NCBI RefSeq assembly: GCF_032460525.1
Contig: NZ_CP135963.1
Coordinates: 4,402,001 to 4,466,000 of the forward strand
Reading direction: 5' to 3'
Length of the DNA: 64,000 nt
From: Geodermatophilus sp. DSM 44513
GTDB lineage: Bacteria > Actinomycetota > Actinomycetes > Mycobacteriales > Geodermatophilaceae
A model generated the notes under the pieces. That model saw nothing but the letters and a program-made list of their open reading frames with translations, searched no databases and was not told where the DNA came from. The number at the start of each line of letters is the position of its first letter. The stretch's first letter is position 1. The position numbers and the translations under genes are program-made. Of the stretch, positions 33,800-41,843 are shown in pieces.

Positions 33800-34690
33800 G
33801 TGACCACCACCCCCGCGCGGCGGCTGGACGTCACCGGCATGGTGCGCGTCGCCCGCGAGCGGGTGGTCGCCCGCATCCGGGAGGCCGAGGTGGTCGCCGC
33901 CGCGCTGTCGGCCGGCCGCAACGTGCTGCTCGAGGGCCCGCCGGGCACCGGCAAGACGACGCTGCTGCGTGCCCTCGCCGACGGGGCGGGCGTCCCGCTG
34001 GTCCTGGTCGAGGGCAACGCAGAGCTCACCCCCACCCGGCTGGTCGGGCACCACGACGCCTCCCGGGTGCTTACCGAGGACTACCGGCCGGAGAACTTCG
34101 TGCCCGGCCCGCTCACCCGGGCGATGACCGACGGCGCCGTCCTCTACGTCGAGGAGTTCAACCGGGTGCCCGAGGAGACGATGAACGTGCTGCTCGGGGT
34201 GCTGTCCGAGCGGGAGATGCACGTGCCCCGCTTCGGCCGGGTGACCGCGCGGCCCACCTTCCGGCTGGTCGCGGCGATGAACCCGTTCGACGCGGTGGGC
34301 ACCGCGCGGGTCACCCCCGCCCTCTACGACCGGTCCTGCCGGGTGGCCATGGGCTACCAGGACGAGGACGCCGAGCTGGCCGTCGTGGCCGCGGCGACCG
34401 GTGGGCCCGAGGCGCTCGTCGCCCGCGCGGTGCGTGCGGTGCGGATCACCCGCGACCACCCGGAGCTGCGGATCGGCGCCTCGGTGCGCGGTGCGCTGGA
34501 CACCGTGCTGATCGCGGTGGAGCTGGCCACCGTCCGCGGGCAGGAGGGCGTCGAGGAGACGTCCGGCCTGGACGCCGCCCTGGCCGCCCTCACCGGCAAG
34601 GTCACCCTCGCCGACGGCGCGACCCGCCCGGTCGAGGACGTGGTCGCCGACATCTGGCGCCGGGCGGGTGAGGAGCTGGGAAAAGTCTGA
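33800..34690 (+). CDS. MoxR-type AAA+ ATPase (second)
   Basis: 296 residues. Walker A is GPPGTGKT near 52, Walker B VLYVEEFNRVPEE near 116 (Glu in the first acidic place), and the sensor region VAAMNPFD with ALYDRSCRVAM. The subfamily differs from the first and third MoxR of the window. Probably an activator or metal-insertion ATPase for the upstream zinc ADH. GTG start with GAGGAGG upstream. The 3' end overlaps the VWA gene. Confidence 0.85.
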   Translation: MTTTPARRLDVTGMVRVARERVVARIREAEVVAAALSAGRNVLLEGPPGTGKTTLLRALADGAGVPLVLVEGNAELTPTRLVGHHDASRVLTEDYRPENFVPGPLTRAMTDGAVLYVEEFNRVPEETMNVLLGVLSEREMHVPRFGRVTARPTFRLVAAMNPFDAVGTARVTPALYDRSCRVAMGYQDEDAELAVVAAATGGPEALVARAVRAVRITRDHPELRIGASVRGALDTVLIAVELATVRGQEGVEETSGLDAALAALTGKVTLADGATRPVEDVVADIWRRAGEELGKV

Positions 34691-35706
34691 CCGCCGACGA
34701 GGCGGACCGGTCCACCCCCGGCGCACCGGCGCCGCCACCGCCCGGCGGGCGCCCACCGCAGCCGGCCGCCGTCGAGGACCCCGCCGACGTCGAGCAGCTG
34801 CTCCGGCAGCACGCCGCCCGCCGGGCCGGCCGCGACGAGCTCAGCCGCGCCCACCCGGAGTTCCAGCAGGTCTCCCCGCAGGCCGGGCAGCTCGACGAGC
34901 AGGCGCTGCGCGACCTCGCCGAGCGGGACCCCGACGCCGCCACCCGGTTGCTCACCGCGATGGGCCGCGCCTTCGACCCCGGCTTGCGCGCCGCCGCCCG
35001 CGCGCTGGCCGCCCGGCTGCCGGTGGCCGCCCCGCGCACCGGCGTCCCCGACCGGCCGGGCACCCGCCGGGTGGTGACCCGCCGCGACGCCACCGGCAGC
35101 GACGTCGACCTCGACGCCACCCTGGCCGCCCGCGGCGCCGAGCCGCACTGGCGCGCCGACCACCTGCACACCCGGGGCTGGCGGGCCACCGGCCGGGCCA
35201 GCGTGCTGCTGGTCGACGCCTCGGGGTCCGTCGCCGGGGACGAGCTCACCGTCGCCGTGCTCACCGCCGCGGCACTGGCCCAGCGGATGCGCCCGGGCGA
35301 CGAGCTCGGGGTCGTCGCGTTCTGGTCGCGGGCGGTGGTGCTGCGCCCGCTGTCGGCCGACCCGCGCGCCGACCTCGCCGTCTCCCGGCTGTTCGACCTG
35401 CGCGGCGGCGGGACCACCGACCTCGACCTCGGCCTGCGGACGGCGGCCGCCCAGCTGGCCCGCACCCGAGCCGCGGCCCGCGACGTGCTGCTGCTGTCCG
35501 ACGGGGTGCCCACCGAGAGCCCTGACCCGCTGCCGGCGGCCGCCGCGCTGGCTCGCGCCGGGGCCCGGCTGCACGTGCTGTCGCTGTCCGCGGACGCCGA
35601 GTCGGTGGCGCAGTGCGCGGCGCTGGCCGCCGCCGGGGGCGGTCGGGTGGCGCCGCTGCGGCGGGCGGGGGACGCCCCGGTGGCGGTGCGCACCCTGCTG
35701 GGGTGA
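34687..35706 (+). CDS. VWA-domain protein, partner of the second MoxR, probable CTG start
   Basis: A predicted 339 residues. The VWA domain starts near 175 with MIDAS LLVDASGSVAGDE, later GGGTTDLDLGLR. The reading frame is clearly coding upstream of the first TTG (34948): ADVEQLLRQHAARRAGRDEL and EFQQVSPQAGQLDEQALRDL. No ATG or GTG exists there. CTG 34687 overlaps the MoxR stop as CTGA, with AGGAG 11 bases before it, so I take it as the start. The TTG would give only 252 residues. Confidence 0.75.
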   Translation: MTADEADRSTPGAPAPPPPGGRPPQPAAVEDPADVEQLLRQHAARRAGRDELSRAHPEFQQVSPQAGQLDEQALRDLAERDPDAATRLLTAMGRAFDPGLRAAARALAARLPVAAPRTGVPDRPGTRRVVTRRDATGSDVDLDATLAARGAEPHWRADHLHTRGWRATGRASVLLVDASGSVAGDELTVAVLTAAALAQRMRPGDELGVVAFWSRAVVLRPLSADPRADLAVSRLFDLRGGGTTDLDLGLRTAAAQLARTRAAARDVLLLSDGVPTESPDPLPAAAALARAGARLHVLSLSADAESVAQCAALAAAGGGRVAPLRRAGDAPVAVRTLLG

Positions 35707-35710
35707 CGGC

Positions 35711-36274
35711 TCAGCGGCGCCGGACGGCGTCCCCGGCCCGGGCGGCGTCCAGCGGGACGGCGGTGGCGAGCACGGCCGGCCCGAGCCGCAGCACCCCGTC
35801 GGAGAGTGCCGCGCAGCGCACCCCGCCGCGGCCGCGCATCGCCGCGTGCGCGCCCGGCGCCAGGACGACGTCCAGCCACGCGCACGGGTGGGCCGCCCGG
35901 CCGCCGCCGAGCAGCACCGGCCCGTCGCCGGTGTCGAGGGCGAACCGCTGCCCGCGCAGCGCCTCGACCTCCGCTCCGCGCAGGACGACGGTGCGCCGGG
36001 CCAGGTGCGGGTCGAACGGCCCGGCGCCGGTCGCGGCGGCCACGGCCTCCAGCGCCTCGACGGCGAGCACGGTGAGCTGCGCGTCGCGGTGCGCCGTCCG
36101 GCCGGCGTACCGGTCGCCGACCACGCCGTACCCGGCGCGCACCTCGACCCGGTCGCGGTGGTCGCCGTCCTGGGCCGGCACCGGCCCCGCGGGACGCCCG
36201 TCGTAGCGGTGCACCGGCGAGGCGAGCAGCGTGACGACCTCGACCTCGTACCGGTACGGAGGGTCACCGCCCAC
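35711..36274 (-). CDS. MOSC-domain protein
   Basis: A 187-residue protein. GYGVVGDRYAGRTAHRDAQLTVL is the MOSC core (the GD(R/K) loop), and HPCAWLDVVLAPGAHAAMRGRGGVR includes the conserved Cys used for sulfur transfer in relatives. MOSC proteins handle sulfur or molybdenum cofactor. Starts with GTG 36274. Last gene after MoxR-VWA-XdhC, which fits molybdo-enzyme maturation. Confidence 0.75.
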   Translation of the reverse strand: MGGDPPYRYEVEVVTLLASPVHRYDGRPAGPVPAQDGDHRDRVEVRAGYGVVGDRYAGRTAHRDAQLTVLAVEALEAVAAATGAGPFDPHLARRTVVLRGAEVEALRGQRFALDTGDGPVLLGGGRAAHPCAWLDVVLAPGAHAAMRGRGGVRCAALSDGVLRLGPAVLATAVPLDAARAGDAVRRR

Positions 36275-36286
36275 CGGCCCATCGTC

Positions 36287-36345
36287 GGCCCCCGTGCAGG
36301 GGCCCGCCGCGAGCGGGCGAGCGGTGGGGGGCACGGGGGTCCTTA
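36287..36345 (-). repeat. stop-codon-associated structured element, copy D
   Basis: Starts at the TAA stop of xdhC (TAAGGACC). Stem CCCGTGC/GCACGGG (36331-36337 with 36291-36297), loop CCCCCCACCGCTCGCCCGCTCGCGGCGGGCCCCT (34 bases; minus strand, start and end given as motif), closing GGCC. Separates xdhC from the MOSC gene. Confidence 0.75.
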
Positions 36346-37464
36346 TCGGTCGGCCGTCCGGTGGATGGGGCCGTCGGTGCCGGTCAGCCGCTCCCCCGAA
36401 CCCCCCCAGCGGCCGGCGATGACCTCCGCGGCGATGGAGACCGCCGTCTCCTCCGGCGTGCGGGCGCCGAGGTCCAGCCCGATCGGCGAGGACAGCCGGG
36501 CCAGCTCCTCCTTGGTCATCCCGGCCTCGGCCAGCCGGGCCAGGCGCTCCTCGTGCGTGCGCCGCGAGCCCATCGCGCCCACGTAGGCCACCGGCAGCCG
36601 CAGCGCGACCTCCAGCAGCGGGACGTCGAACTTCGGGTCGTGGGTGAGCACGCACAGCACGGTGCGCTCGTCGACCCGGCCGGCGTCCACCTCGGCCTGC
36701 AGGTAGCGGTGCGGCCACTCCACGACCACCTCGTGCGCGTCCGGGAAGCGCTTGGGCGTGGCGAACACCGGCCGGGCGTCGCAGACGGTGACCCGGTAGC
36801 CGAGGAAGGCCCCGACCCGGGCGACGGCGGCGGCGAAGTCGATGGCGCCGAAGACCACCATCCGGGCGGCCGGGGCGAAGGCGTTGACGAACAGCGACAG
36901 GTCGTCGCCGCGGCGTTCGCCGTCGTGCCCGACGTGCAGCATCCCGGTGCGCCCGGCGGCCAGCATGCCGCGGGCGTCCTCGACGACGGCGTCGTCCAGC
37001 CGCTGGGCGCCCAGGGTGCCCGAGGCGCGGTCGGGCCAGATCACCAGCCGGCGGCCCACCCGGTCCTCCGGGCCGGCGACGCAGGTGACGACGGCGACCG
37101 GCTCGTGCGCGGCCACCGACGCGGCGACCTCGCCCAGCTCCGGGAAGGACTCGCGGGACACCGACTCGACGAAGACGTCGAGGATCCCGCCGCAGGTCAG
37201 TCCCACGGCGAAGGCGTCGTCGTCGCTGACCCCGTACCGCTCCAGGGTCGGGACGCCGGACTCGACGACGTCCCGGGCCTCCTCGTACACCGCGCCCTCG
37301 ACGCAGCCGCCGGAGACGCTGCCGACCGCGGTGCCGTCCGGGCCGACGAGCATCGAGGCCCCCGCCGGGCGCGGCGCGGAGCGCCAGGTCGCCACGACGG
37401 TGCCCATGCCGACGGTCTCCCCCGCCTGCCACCAGCCGACCAGGTCCTCGAGCACGTCACGCAT
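36343..37464 (-). CDS. XdhC/CoxF-family molybdenum-enzyme maturation protein
   Basis: 373 residues. The N-terminal XdhC_CoxI domain contains RSAPRPAGASMLV, SVSGGCVEGAVYEEA and LTCGGILDVFVE. A C-terminal Rossmann domain contains RMVVFGAIDFAAAVARVGAFLGYRV and AYVGAMGSRRTHEER. XdhC binds Moco and supports its sulfuration and insertion into xanthine-oxidase-type enzymes, here most likely the CoxL at 2651. The cluster MoxR-VWA-XdhC corresponds to coxD-coxE-coxF. ATG start at 37464. Confidence 0.9.
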   Translation of the reverse strand: MRDVLEDLVGWWQAGETVGMGTVVATWRSAPRPAGASMLVGPDGTAVGSVSGGCVEGAVYEEARDVVESGVPTLERYGVSDDDAFAVGLTCGGILDVFVESVSRESFPELGEVAASVAAHEPVAVVTCVAGPEDRVGRRLVIWPDRASGTLGAQRLDDAVVEDARGMLAAGRTGMLHVGHDGERRGDDLSLFVNAFAPAARMVVFGAIDFAAAVARVGAFLGYRVTVCDARPVFATPKRFPDAHEVVVEWPHRYLQAEVDAGRVDERTVLCVLTHDPKFDVPLLEVALRLPVAYVGAMGSRRTHEERLARLAEAGMTKEELARLSSPIGLDLGARTPEETAVSIAAEVIAGRWGGSGERLTGTDGPIHRTADR

Positions 37465-37532
37465 CGCTGGCCCTCCTCTCCGGGCGGAGTCGCAGCGCGA
37501 CGGGGACCGTCACCGTGGGACTCCGCACGCTC

Positions 37533-38714
37533 CTAGGCACGCTGGATCACCCCTGCCAGTTCCTGGAACGCGGCCAGGCTGTGCCCGGCCACGAAGTGGT
37601 CGACCGACGGCAGCGCGGCCTGCATCCCGCCGGTGAGCGGCTGGTAGCCCACACGGCCCTTGTGCGGGTTGACCCACACGACCGCGTGCGCCAGCCGCTG
37701 CAGCCGCGCCATCTGCTCGGCCAGGACGTCGGTGCCGCCGCGCTCCCAGCCGTCGCTGCAGACGACCACGACCGCGCCCCGGGCCGTGCCGCGCTGGCCC
37801 CAGCGGTCCAGGAACGCCTTGAGCACCTCGCCGAGGCGGGTGCCGCCGGACCAGTCCGGGATGGCCGAGCCGCTGGCCGTCAGCGCCTTGTCCGGGTCGC
37901 GCAGCCGCAGCTCCCGGGTCACCCGGGTCAGCCGGGTGCCCACGGTGAACACCTCGGTCGCGGCCGGGTGCGCCCGGACGGCGGCGTGCGCGAAGCGCAG
38001 CAGCGCGTCGGCGTAGGGGCTCATCGAGCCGGACACGTCGACGAGCAGCACCACCCGGCGCGGGCGCGGGCGGGCCCGACGGTGCAGCAGCCGGGTCACC
38101 TCGCCCCCGTCGCGCAGCGCGCGGCGCACGGTGCGGGCGGCGTGCACGGTGCCGTGCGGTCCGGGCCGCCGGCGGCGGGACGCCCGCATCGGCGCGGCCG
38201 GGGTGAGCAGGGCGAACAACCGGCGCAGCTGCTCGCGCTCGGCGCCGGTGAGGTCGGCGACGTCCCGGTGCCGCAGCACCTCGTCGGCGCTGGCCTGCCC
38301 GGCCAGCTCCGGGTCGGAGTCGCCGTCCCCCTCGCCGGGGCCCGGGTCGAGCGGGGCGGTGGTGACCGTCCGCTGCACCTCCCGTGCCGCGGGCGGCACC
38401 GGGCGCGGCGACTCGCCGCCGAAGTACGCGGCGAACGCGGCGTCGTAGCGCTCCAGGTCGTCCGGGCCCCCGCACAGGGTCAGCCGGCCGGACCAGTAGA
38501 CGTCGGTGGCGTCGAGGACGTCAAGGGCGGAGACGGCGGCCAGCATCGCCTCGACCCGGTCCGGGGAGGCGCCCACCCCAGCGACGCGCAGCGTCCGCGC
38601 GAAGCCCAGCACCGTGTCCACGACGTCCCGCAGGTGAGCCGGGCGGGTGGCCCCGCTCAGAGGCTCGCCCCGAGCTCGCGAGGGGTGAGGAGAGCGGGGT
38701 CCTTCATCCGCCAC
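37533..38714 (-). CDS. coxE: CoxE-like VWA-domain protein (third MoxR partner)
   Basis: Up to 393 residues. The conserved part begins DVVDTVLGFARTLRVAGVGASPDRVE, and the VWA MIDAS is LLVDVSGSMSPYADALL, the CoxE pattern. GTG 38714 overlaps the MoxR stop by 11 bases. GTG 38621 would start exactly at the conserved part. Between the two lie codons made of the structured element copy E, so with the upstream start the protein gains about 30 repeat-encoded residues. Works with the MoxR protein on CODH-type enzymes. Confidence 0.8.
   Translation of the reverse strand: MADEGPRSPHPSRARGEPLSGATRPAHLRDVVDTVLGFARTLRVAGVGASPDRVEAMLAAVSALDVLDATDVYWSGRLTLCGGPDDLERYDAAFAAYFGGESPRPVPPAAREVQRTVTTAPLDPGPGEGDGDSDPELAGQASADEVLRHRDVADLTGAEREQLRRLFALLTPAAPMRASRRRRPGPHGTVHAARTVRRALRDGGEVTRLLHRRARPRPRRVVLLVDVSGSMSPYADALLRFAHAAVRAHPAATEVFTVGTRLTRVTRELRLRDPDKALTASGSAIPDWSGGTRLGEVLKAFLDRWGQRGTARGAVVVVCSDGWERGGTDVLAEQMARLQRLAHAVVWVNPHKGRVGYQPLTGGMQAALPSVDHFVAGHSLAAFQELAGVIQRA
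38649..38706 (-). repeat. stop-codon-associated structured element, copy E
   Basis: Starts at the TGA of the upstream MoxR gene (TGAAGGACC). Stem CCGCTC/GAGCGG (38692-38697 with 38653-38658), loop TCACCCCTCGCGAGCTCGGGGCGAGCCTCT-type core, closing GGCC. Falls between, or inside the 5' end of, the VWA gene. Confidence 0.72.
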
Positions 38715-39621
38715 CGAACAGCGCCCCCCTCGCCATGGCGTGCACCCGGTCGGTGTCCTCCCGGTACTTGAGGACCGCGCCCAGCGTGCGGGCGGCGACG
38801 TCCGGGTCGAGGTCCCGGGCGCCGAGGGTGTGCAGCGCGGTGGCCCAGTCCATGGCCTCGGCCACACCGGGGGGCTTGAGCAGGTCCAGGGTTCGCAGCT
38901 TGGCCGTCGCGCGGGCCACCTCGCGGGTCAGCCGGTCAGTGACGTCGGGCAGCCGGCGGCGCAGGATCGCCACCTCGCGGTCGAAGTCGGGGTGGGCCAG
39001 CCAGTGGTAGAGGCAGCGCCGCTTGAGCGCGTCGTGCACCTCACGGGTGCGGTTGGAGGTGAGCACCACCAGCGGCGGGGTCTGCGCGCGGACGGTGCCG
39101 AGCTCGGGGATGGAGATGGTGAAGTCGGACAGGACCTCGAGCAGGAAGGCCTCGAACTCGTCGTCGGCGCGGTCGACCTCGTCGACCAGGAGCACGCTCG
39201 GGGAGTCCTCCAGCGCCTGCAGCAGCGGACGGGCCAGCAGGAAGCGGCGGTCGTAGAGGGAGGCCTCGAGGGTCTCGGTGTCCGCGGTCGCGTGCGCGGC
39301 CTCCGCGGCGCGCAGGTGCAGCAGCTGGCGGCCGAAGTCCCAGTCGTAGAGCGCCTGGCTGGCCTCCAGCCCCTCGTAGCACTGCAGCCGGTACAGCGGG
39401 CGGCCGGTGACCTCCGCGAGGGCCCGGGCCAGGGCGGTCTTGCCGACCCCGGCCTCCCCCTCGAGGAACAGCGGGCGGTGCATGGCCAGGGCCAGGAAGG
39501 CCGCGGTGGCCAGCCCCTCGTCGGGCAGGTAACCGGTCGTCTCGAGCGCCGCGGCCAGCTCGTCCGGCCCGGCGAACACGCCGTCCGCGCCGGGCACCGG
39601 CAGCACCGTGGTCTCGCTCAC
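38704..39621 (-). CDS. coxD: CoxD-like MoxR AAA+ ATPase (third)
   Basis: 305 residues. Walker A is GEAGVGKT, Walker B LLVDEVDRADDEFEAFLLE, and DALKRRCLYHWL carries the arginine finger. YRLQCYEGLEASQALYDWDFGRQLL is nearly the same as the loop in the first MoxR (YEGQDETKALYEWDYGKQLL), so the two share a subfamily. CoxD helps form the CuSMo centre of form I CODH; for a form II enzyme its role is unclear. GTG start at 39621, with the CCCGGTCGGG motif 30 bases upstream. Confidence 0.88.
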   Translation of the reverse strand: MSETTVLPVPGADGVFAGPDELAAALETTGYLPDEGLATAAFLALAMHRPLFLEGEAGVGKTALARALAEVTGRPLYRLQCYEGLEASQALYDWDFGRQLLHLRAAEAAHATADTETLEASLYDRRFLLARPLLQALEDSPSVLLVDEVDRADDEFEAFLLEVLSDFTISIPELGTVRAQTPPLVVLTSNRTREVHDALKRRCLYHWLAHPDFDREVAILRRRLPDVTDRLTREVARATAKLRTLDLLKPPGVAEAMDWATALHTLGARDLDPDVAARTLGAVLKYREDTDRVHAMARGALFGGG

Positions 39622-39650
39622 GTCCCGAGCATCCCACCCGCCGCCCACCA

Positions 39651-39670
39651 GCGACCCTGCCCGGTCGGGC
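39651..39670. promoter_or_regulatory. 20-bp motif shared with the methanol dehydrogenase promoter
   Basis: GCGACCCTGCCCGGTCGGGC, identical to 20089-20108. It lies 30 bases upstream of the third MoxR start. Contains the inverted repeat GCCCG/CGGGC. Possible common operator. No gene or further structure seen in the rest of 39622-39774. Confidence 0.35.
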
Positions 39671-39774
39671 GGGCCTCCGGAGGCCACCCCGAGCGGGGAC
39701 GGCAGATGGCCGGCCGGGAGTCCGCTCCTCGGCCGGCCATCGCCATCAGGTGCCCGGTCCGGCCGGGCGGGGGT

Positions 39775-40710
39775 TCAGACGCGGCGGTCCGTGGTCCCGG
39801 GGCCGTCGACCTCGATCTCCTCCTTGCGCACGGTCTCGTCGACCTGCACGGTGTCGGTGACCGTCTCCTTGTCCAGGCGGATGCGCTCCACCGGCACGGC
39901 CTCCTTCTCCACCACCGGACGCTCGGCGTGCAGCGTCACCTCGTGCTCCTCCTCCGAGATCGCCGGCCCGTCGTAGGCCTGCCCGGCGTTGGCGTCGGTG
40001 ATCGGCTCGCGCTGGACCCGCACCTCCTCGCGGGACACCGGCACCGTCTCGGTCACGTTCTCGCTCACCACGTACTTGCGCAGCCGGGCGACGCCGGCCT
40101 GCTCGGTGCGGGTGCCCACGCTCAGCCGCTCCTCCGAGCGGGTCATCGCGTCATCCGTGGTCGGCCCGGAGGTGTCCCGGCCCACCGCGCCGCCCTGCAC
40201 GTCGTCGTAGACCCCGTCGCCGTCCCGGTCGGTGCGCCCCGACGTCCCGGCGGCCATCCCCGCGGTGCCGGTGGTCGTGCCCGCGGTCCCGGCGGCCATC
40301 CCGGCCGTCCCGGCCGTCCCGGTCGTCGTGGTGGTGTCGGTGTCGACCCGGCCGACGGTGGTATCGGTCATCGACGTACCCGACCCCAGGCCGTAGTAGC
40401 GGTAGAGCTCCTCCTCCTCCTGCGGGGACAGGTGCCCGTCGGTGTCGACCCTCGGGGCGTCCTTGACCTGGGCCTTGCTCACCGGTACGCGCAGGCCGTC
40501 CCCGCTCAGGTCGGCGCCCTGCAGCGGGACGAAGGACTCCTTGGTGCCGAACAGGCCCGTGCGCACGGTGACCCACTCCGGCTGACCGCTCTCGTCGTCG
40601 AGGTACACCTCCGACGCGGAGCCGATCTTGTCACCGCTCTGGTCGTAGACGTCCTTGCCGATCACGCGGCTGATGGCTTCGGTGCCGATCATCGTGGCTG
40701 TCGCTCCCAT
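39775..40710 (-). CDS. PRC-barrel and DUF2382 (YsnF-like) stress protein
   Basis: 311 residues. The N-terminal PRC-barrel is VIGKDVYDQSGDKIGSASEVYLDDESGQPEW (start and end only; about 17-80). A Thr/Gly/Ala-rich linker spans about 115-180 with repeats of TAGMAAGT. The C-terminal DUF2382 is charged (EERLSVGTRTEQAGVARLRKYV, PVVEKEAVPVERIRL). Such proteins are common in stress-tolerant actinobacteria; function unknown. ATG 40710 lacks a clear ribosome site; ATG 40692 (MIGTEAISR) has GGGAG upstream. Confidence 0.88.
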   Translation of the reverse strand: MGATATMIGTEAISRVIGKDVYDQSGDKIGSASEVYLDDESGQPEWVTVRTGLFGTKESFVPLQGADLSGDGLRVPVSKAQVKDAPRVDTDGHLSPQEEEELYRYYGLGSGTSMTDTTVGRVDTDTTTTTGTAGTAGMAAGTAGTTTGTAGMAAGTSGRTDRDGDGVYDDVQGGAVGRDTSGPTTDDAMTRSEERLSVGTRTEQAGVARLRKYVVSENVTETVPVSREEVRVQREPITDANAGQAYDGPAISEEEHEVTLHAERPVVEKEAVPVERIRLDKETVTDTVQVDETVRKEEIEVDGPGTTDRRV

Positions 40711-40896
40711 CTGAGCAGGGGGTGTTTCCTGTCGATCACTGGGTGACCGGCCGGCAGGTCACGAAACAGACACGGCCGATCCGACACGCGCGGAGGCCCC
40801 GGCGGCCACCGCCGTGAGGGGTCACCGAACGGGGAAAGGCCTGTTCAGGTGGGTGGTAGGGCGGACGCGGGTCACCGTGGTCGCCGGTGACGTTTC

Positions 40897-41796
40897 GTGA
40901 TCTGCGGTCGCTCGGGCGTGTCGGGCCCGGGGGGCACCGGCGCGTCGTCCCCGCTGTCGGCGCGGGTCGTGCCCATCCTGGAGGGCGTGCCTCCCCGCTC
41001 GCCGTACGACGACCTGGTGCACCCCCGCACGCGGAAGGCGCCCAGCCCCTCCGTCGAGGCCGAACGCGACCTGGTCGTCGAGGACCCGAGCTCGGGGTTC
41101 GTCGGCGCGGTGGTGCGCTGCGAGAAGGACGTCGTGCACCTGGAGGACCGCCACGGCCGCGTGCGCGCCTACCCCCTGGGCCCCGGCTTCTGGGTCGAGG
41201 GCCGGCCGGTCGTGCTGGTGCGCCCGAGGCCGCAGGCACCGGCGGCCCCGACCCGCAGCGCGTCCGGCTCCACCTACGTCGCCGGCGCGCGGGCCCGCGT
41301 CGCCCGCGAGGGCCGGGTCTACGTCGAGGGCAAGCACGACGCCGAGCTGGTGGAGAAGGTGTGGGGCCACGACCTGCGCATCGAGGGCGTCGTCGTGGAG
41401 CCCCTGCACGGCGTGGACGACCTGCCCGGCATCGTGCGCGAGTTCCGCCCCTCGTCGGGACGGCGGCTCGGCGTCCTGGTCGACCACCTGGTCCCCGGCT
41501 CCAAGGAGTCCCGGATCGCCGCTCAGGTGACCGGGGCGCACGCCCTCGTCGTCGGGCACCCCTTCATCGACATCTGGCAGGCGGTCAAGCCCTCGGTCGT
41601 CGGCATCCGGGCGTGGCCCACGGTGCCCAAGGGCGAGTCGTGGAAGGACGGCGTGTGCCGCCGGCTGGGCTGGGAGGACGACACCGGCTACGTGTGGGCG
41701 CAGCGCATCCTCGCGCGCGTGCGCACCTGGACCGACCTGGAGCCCCAGCTCATCGGCCGGGTCGAGGAGCTCATCGACTTCGTCACGACGGACTGA
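40897..41796 (+). CDS. DUF3097-family protein
   Basis: Up to 299 residues. The conserved core starts at SPYDDLVHPRTRKAP and contains LVVEDPSSGFVGAVVR and the Toprim-like VYVEGKHDAELVEKVWG with VLVDHLVPGSKESR, the acidic pattern of a Toprim fold. Reaction unknown. GTG 40969 gives the more usual length of about 275; GTG 40897 lies inside a repeated GTTTCGTGA motif. The stop codon is part of the downstream hairpin. Confidence 0.85.
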   Translation: MICGRSGVSGPGGTGASSPLSARVVPILEGVPPRSPYDDLVHPRTRKAPSPSVEAERDLVVEDPSSGFVGAVVRCEKDVVHLEDRHGRVRAYPLGPGFWVEGRPVVLVRPRPQAPAAPTRSASGSTYVAGARARVAREGRVYVEGKHDAELVEKVWGHDLRIEGVVVEPLHGVDDLPGIVREFRPSSGRRLGVLVDHLVPGSKESRIAAQVTGAHALVVGHPFIDIWQAVKPSVVGIRAWPTVPKGESWKDGVCRRLGWEDDTGYVWAQRILARVRTWTDLEPQLIGRVEELIDFVTTD

Positions 41797-41843
41797 CCGG
41801 AGGCTGAGAGCGGAGGTTTCCTGCGCTCCCAGCCTCCGGTCAG
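41793..41843. terminator. bidirectional hairpin shared by two convergent genes
   Basis: 24-base arms (41793-41816 and 41820-41843) around a TTT loop, two mismatches. The left arm begins CTGACCGGAGGC and contains the TGA stop of the DUF3097 gene; the right arm contains the stop of the FtsX gene in mirror position. The core GGAGGCTG..AGCG..AGG recurs at 47267. Confidence 0.8.

Noticed and set aside
29584..34756. Very long open frames (1695 codons plus strand, 1342 codons minus strand) across 29.6-34.8 kb
   Set aside because: They run antisense to or out of frame with clear families (membrane proteins, FAD monooxygenase, zinc ADH, MoxR) and encode only Arg/Pro/Gly-rich text. Stop codons are rare by chance at this G+C content.
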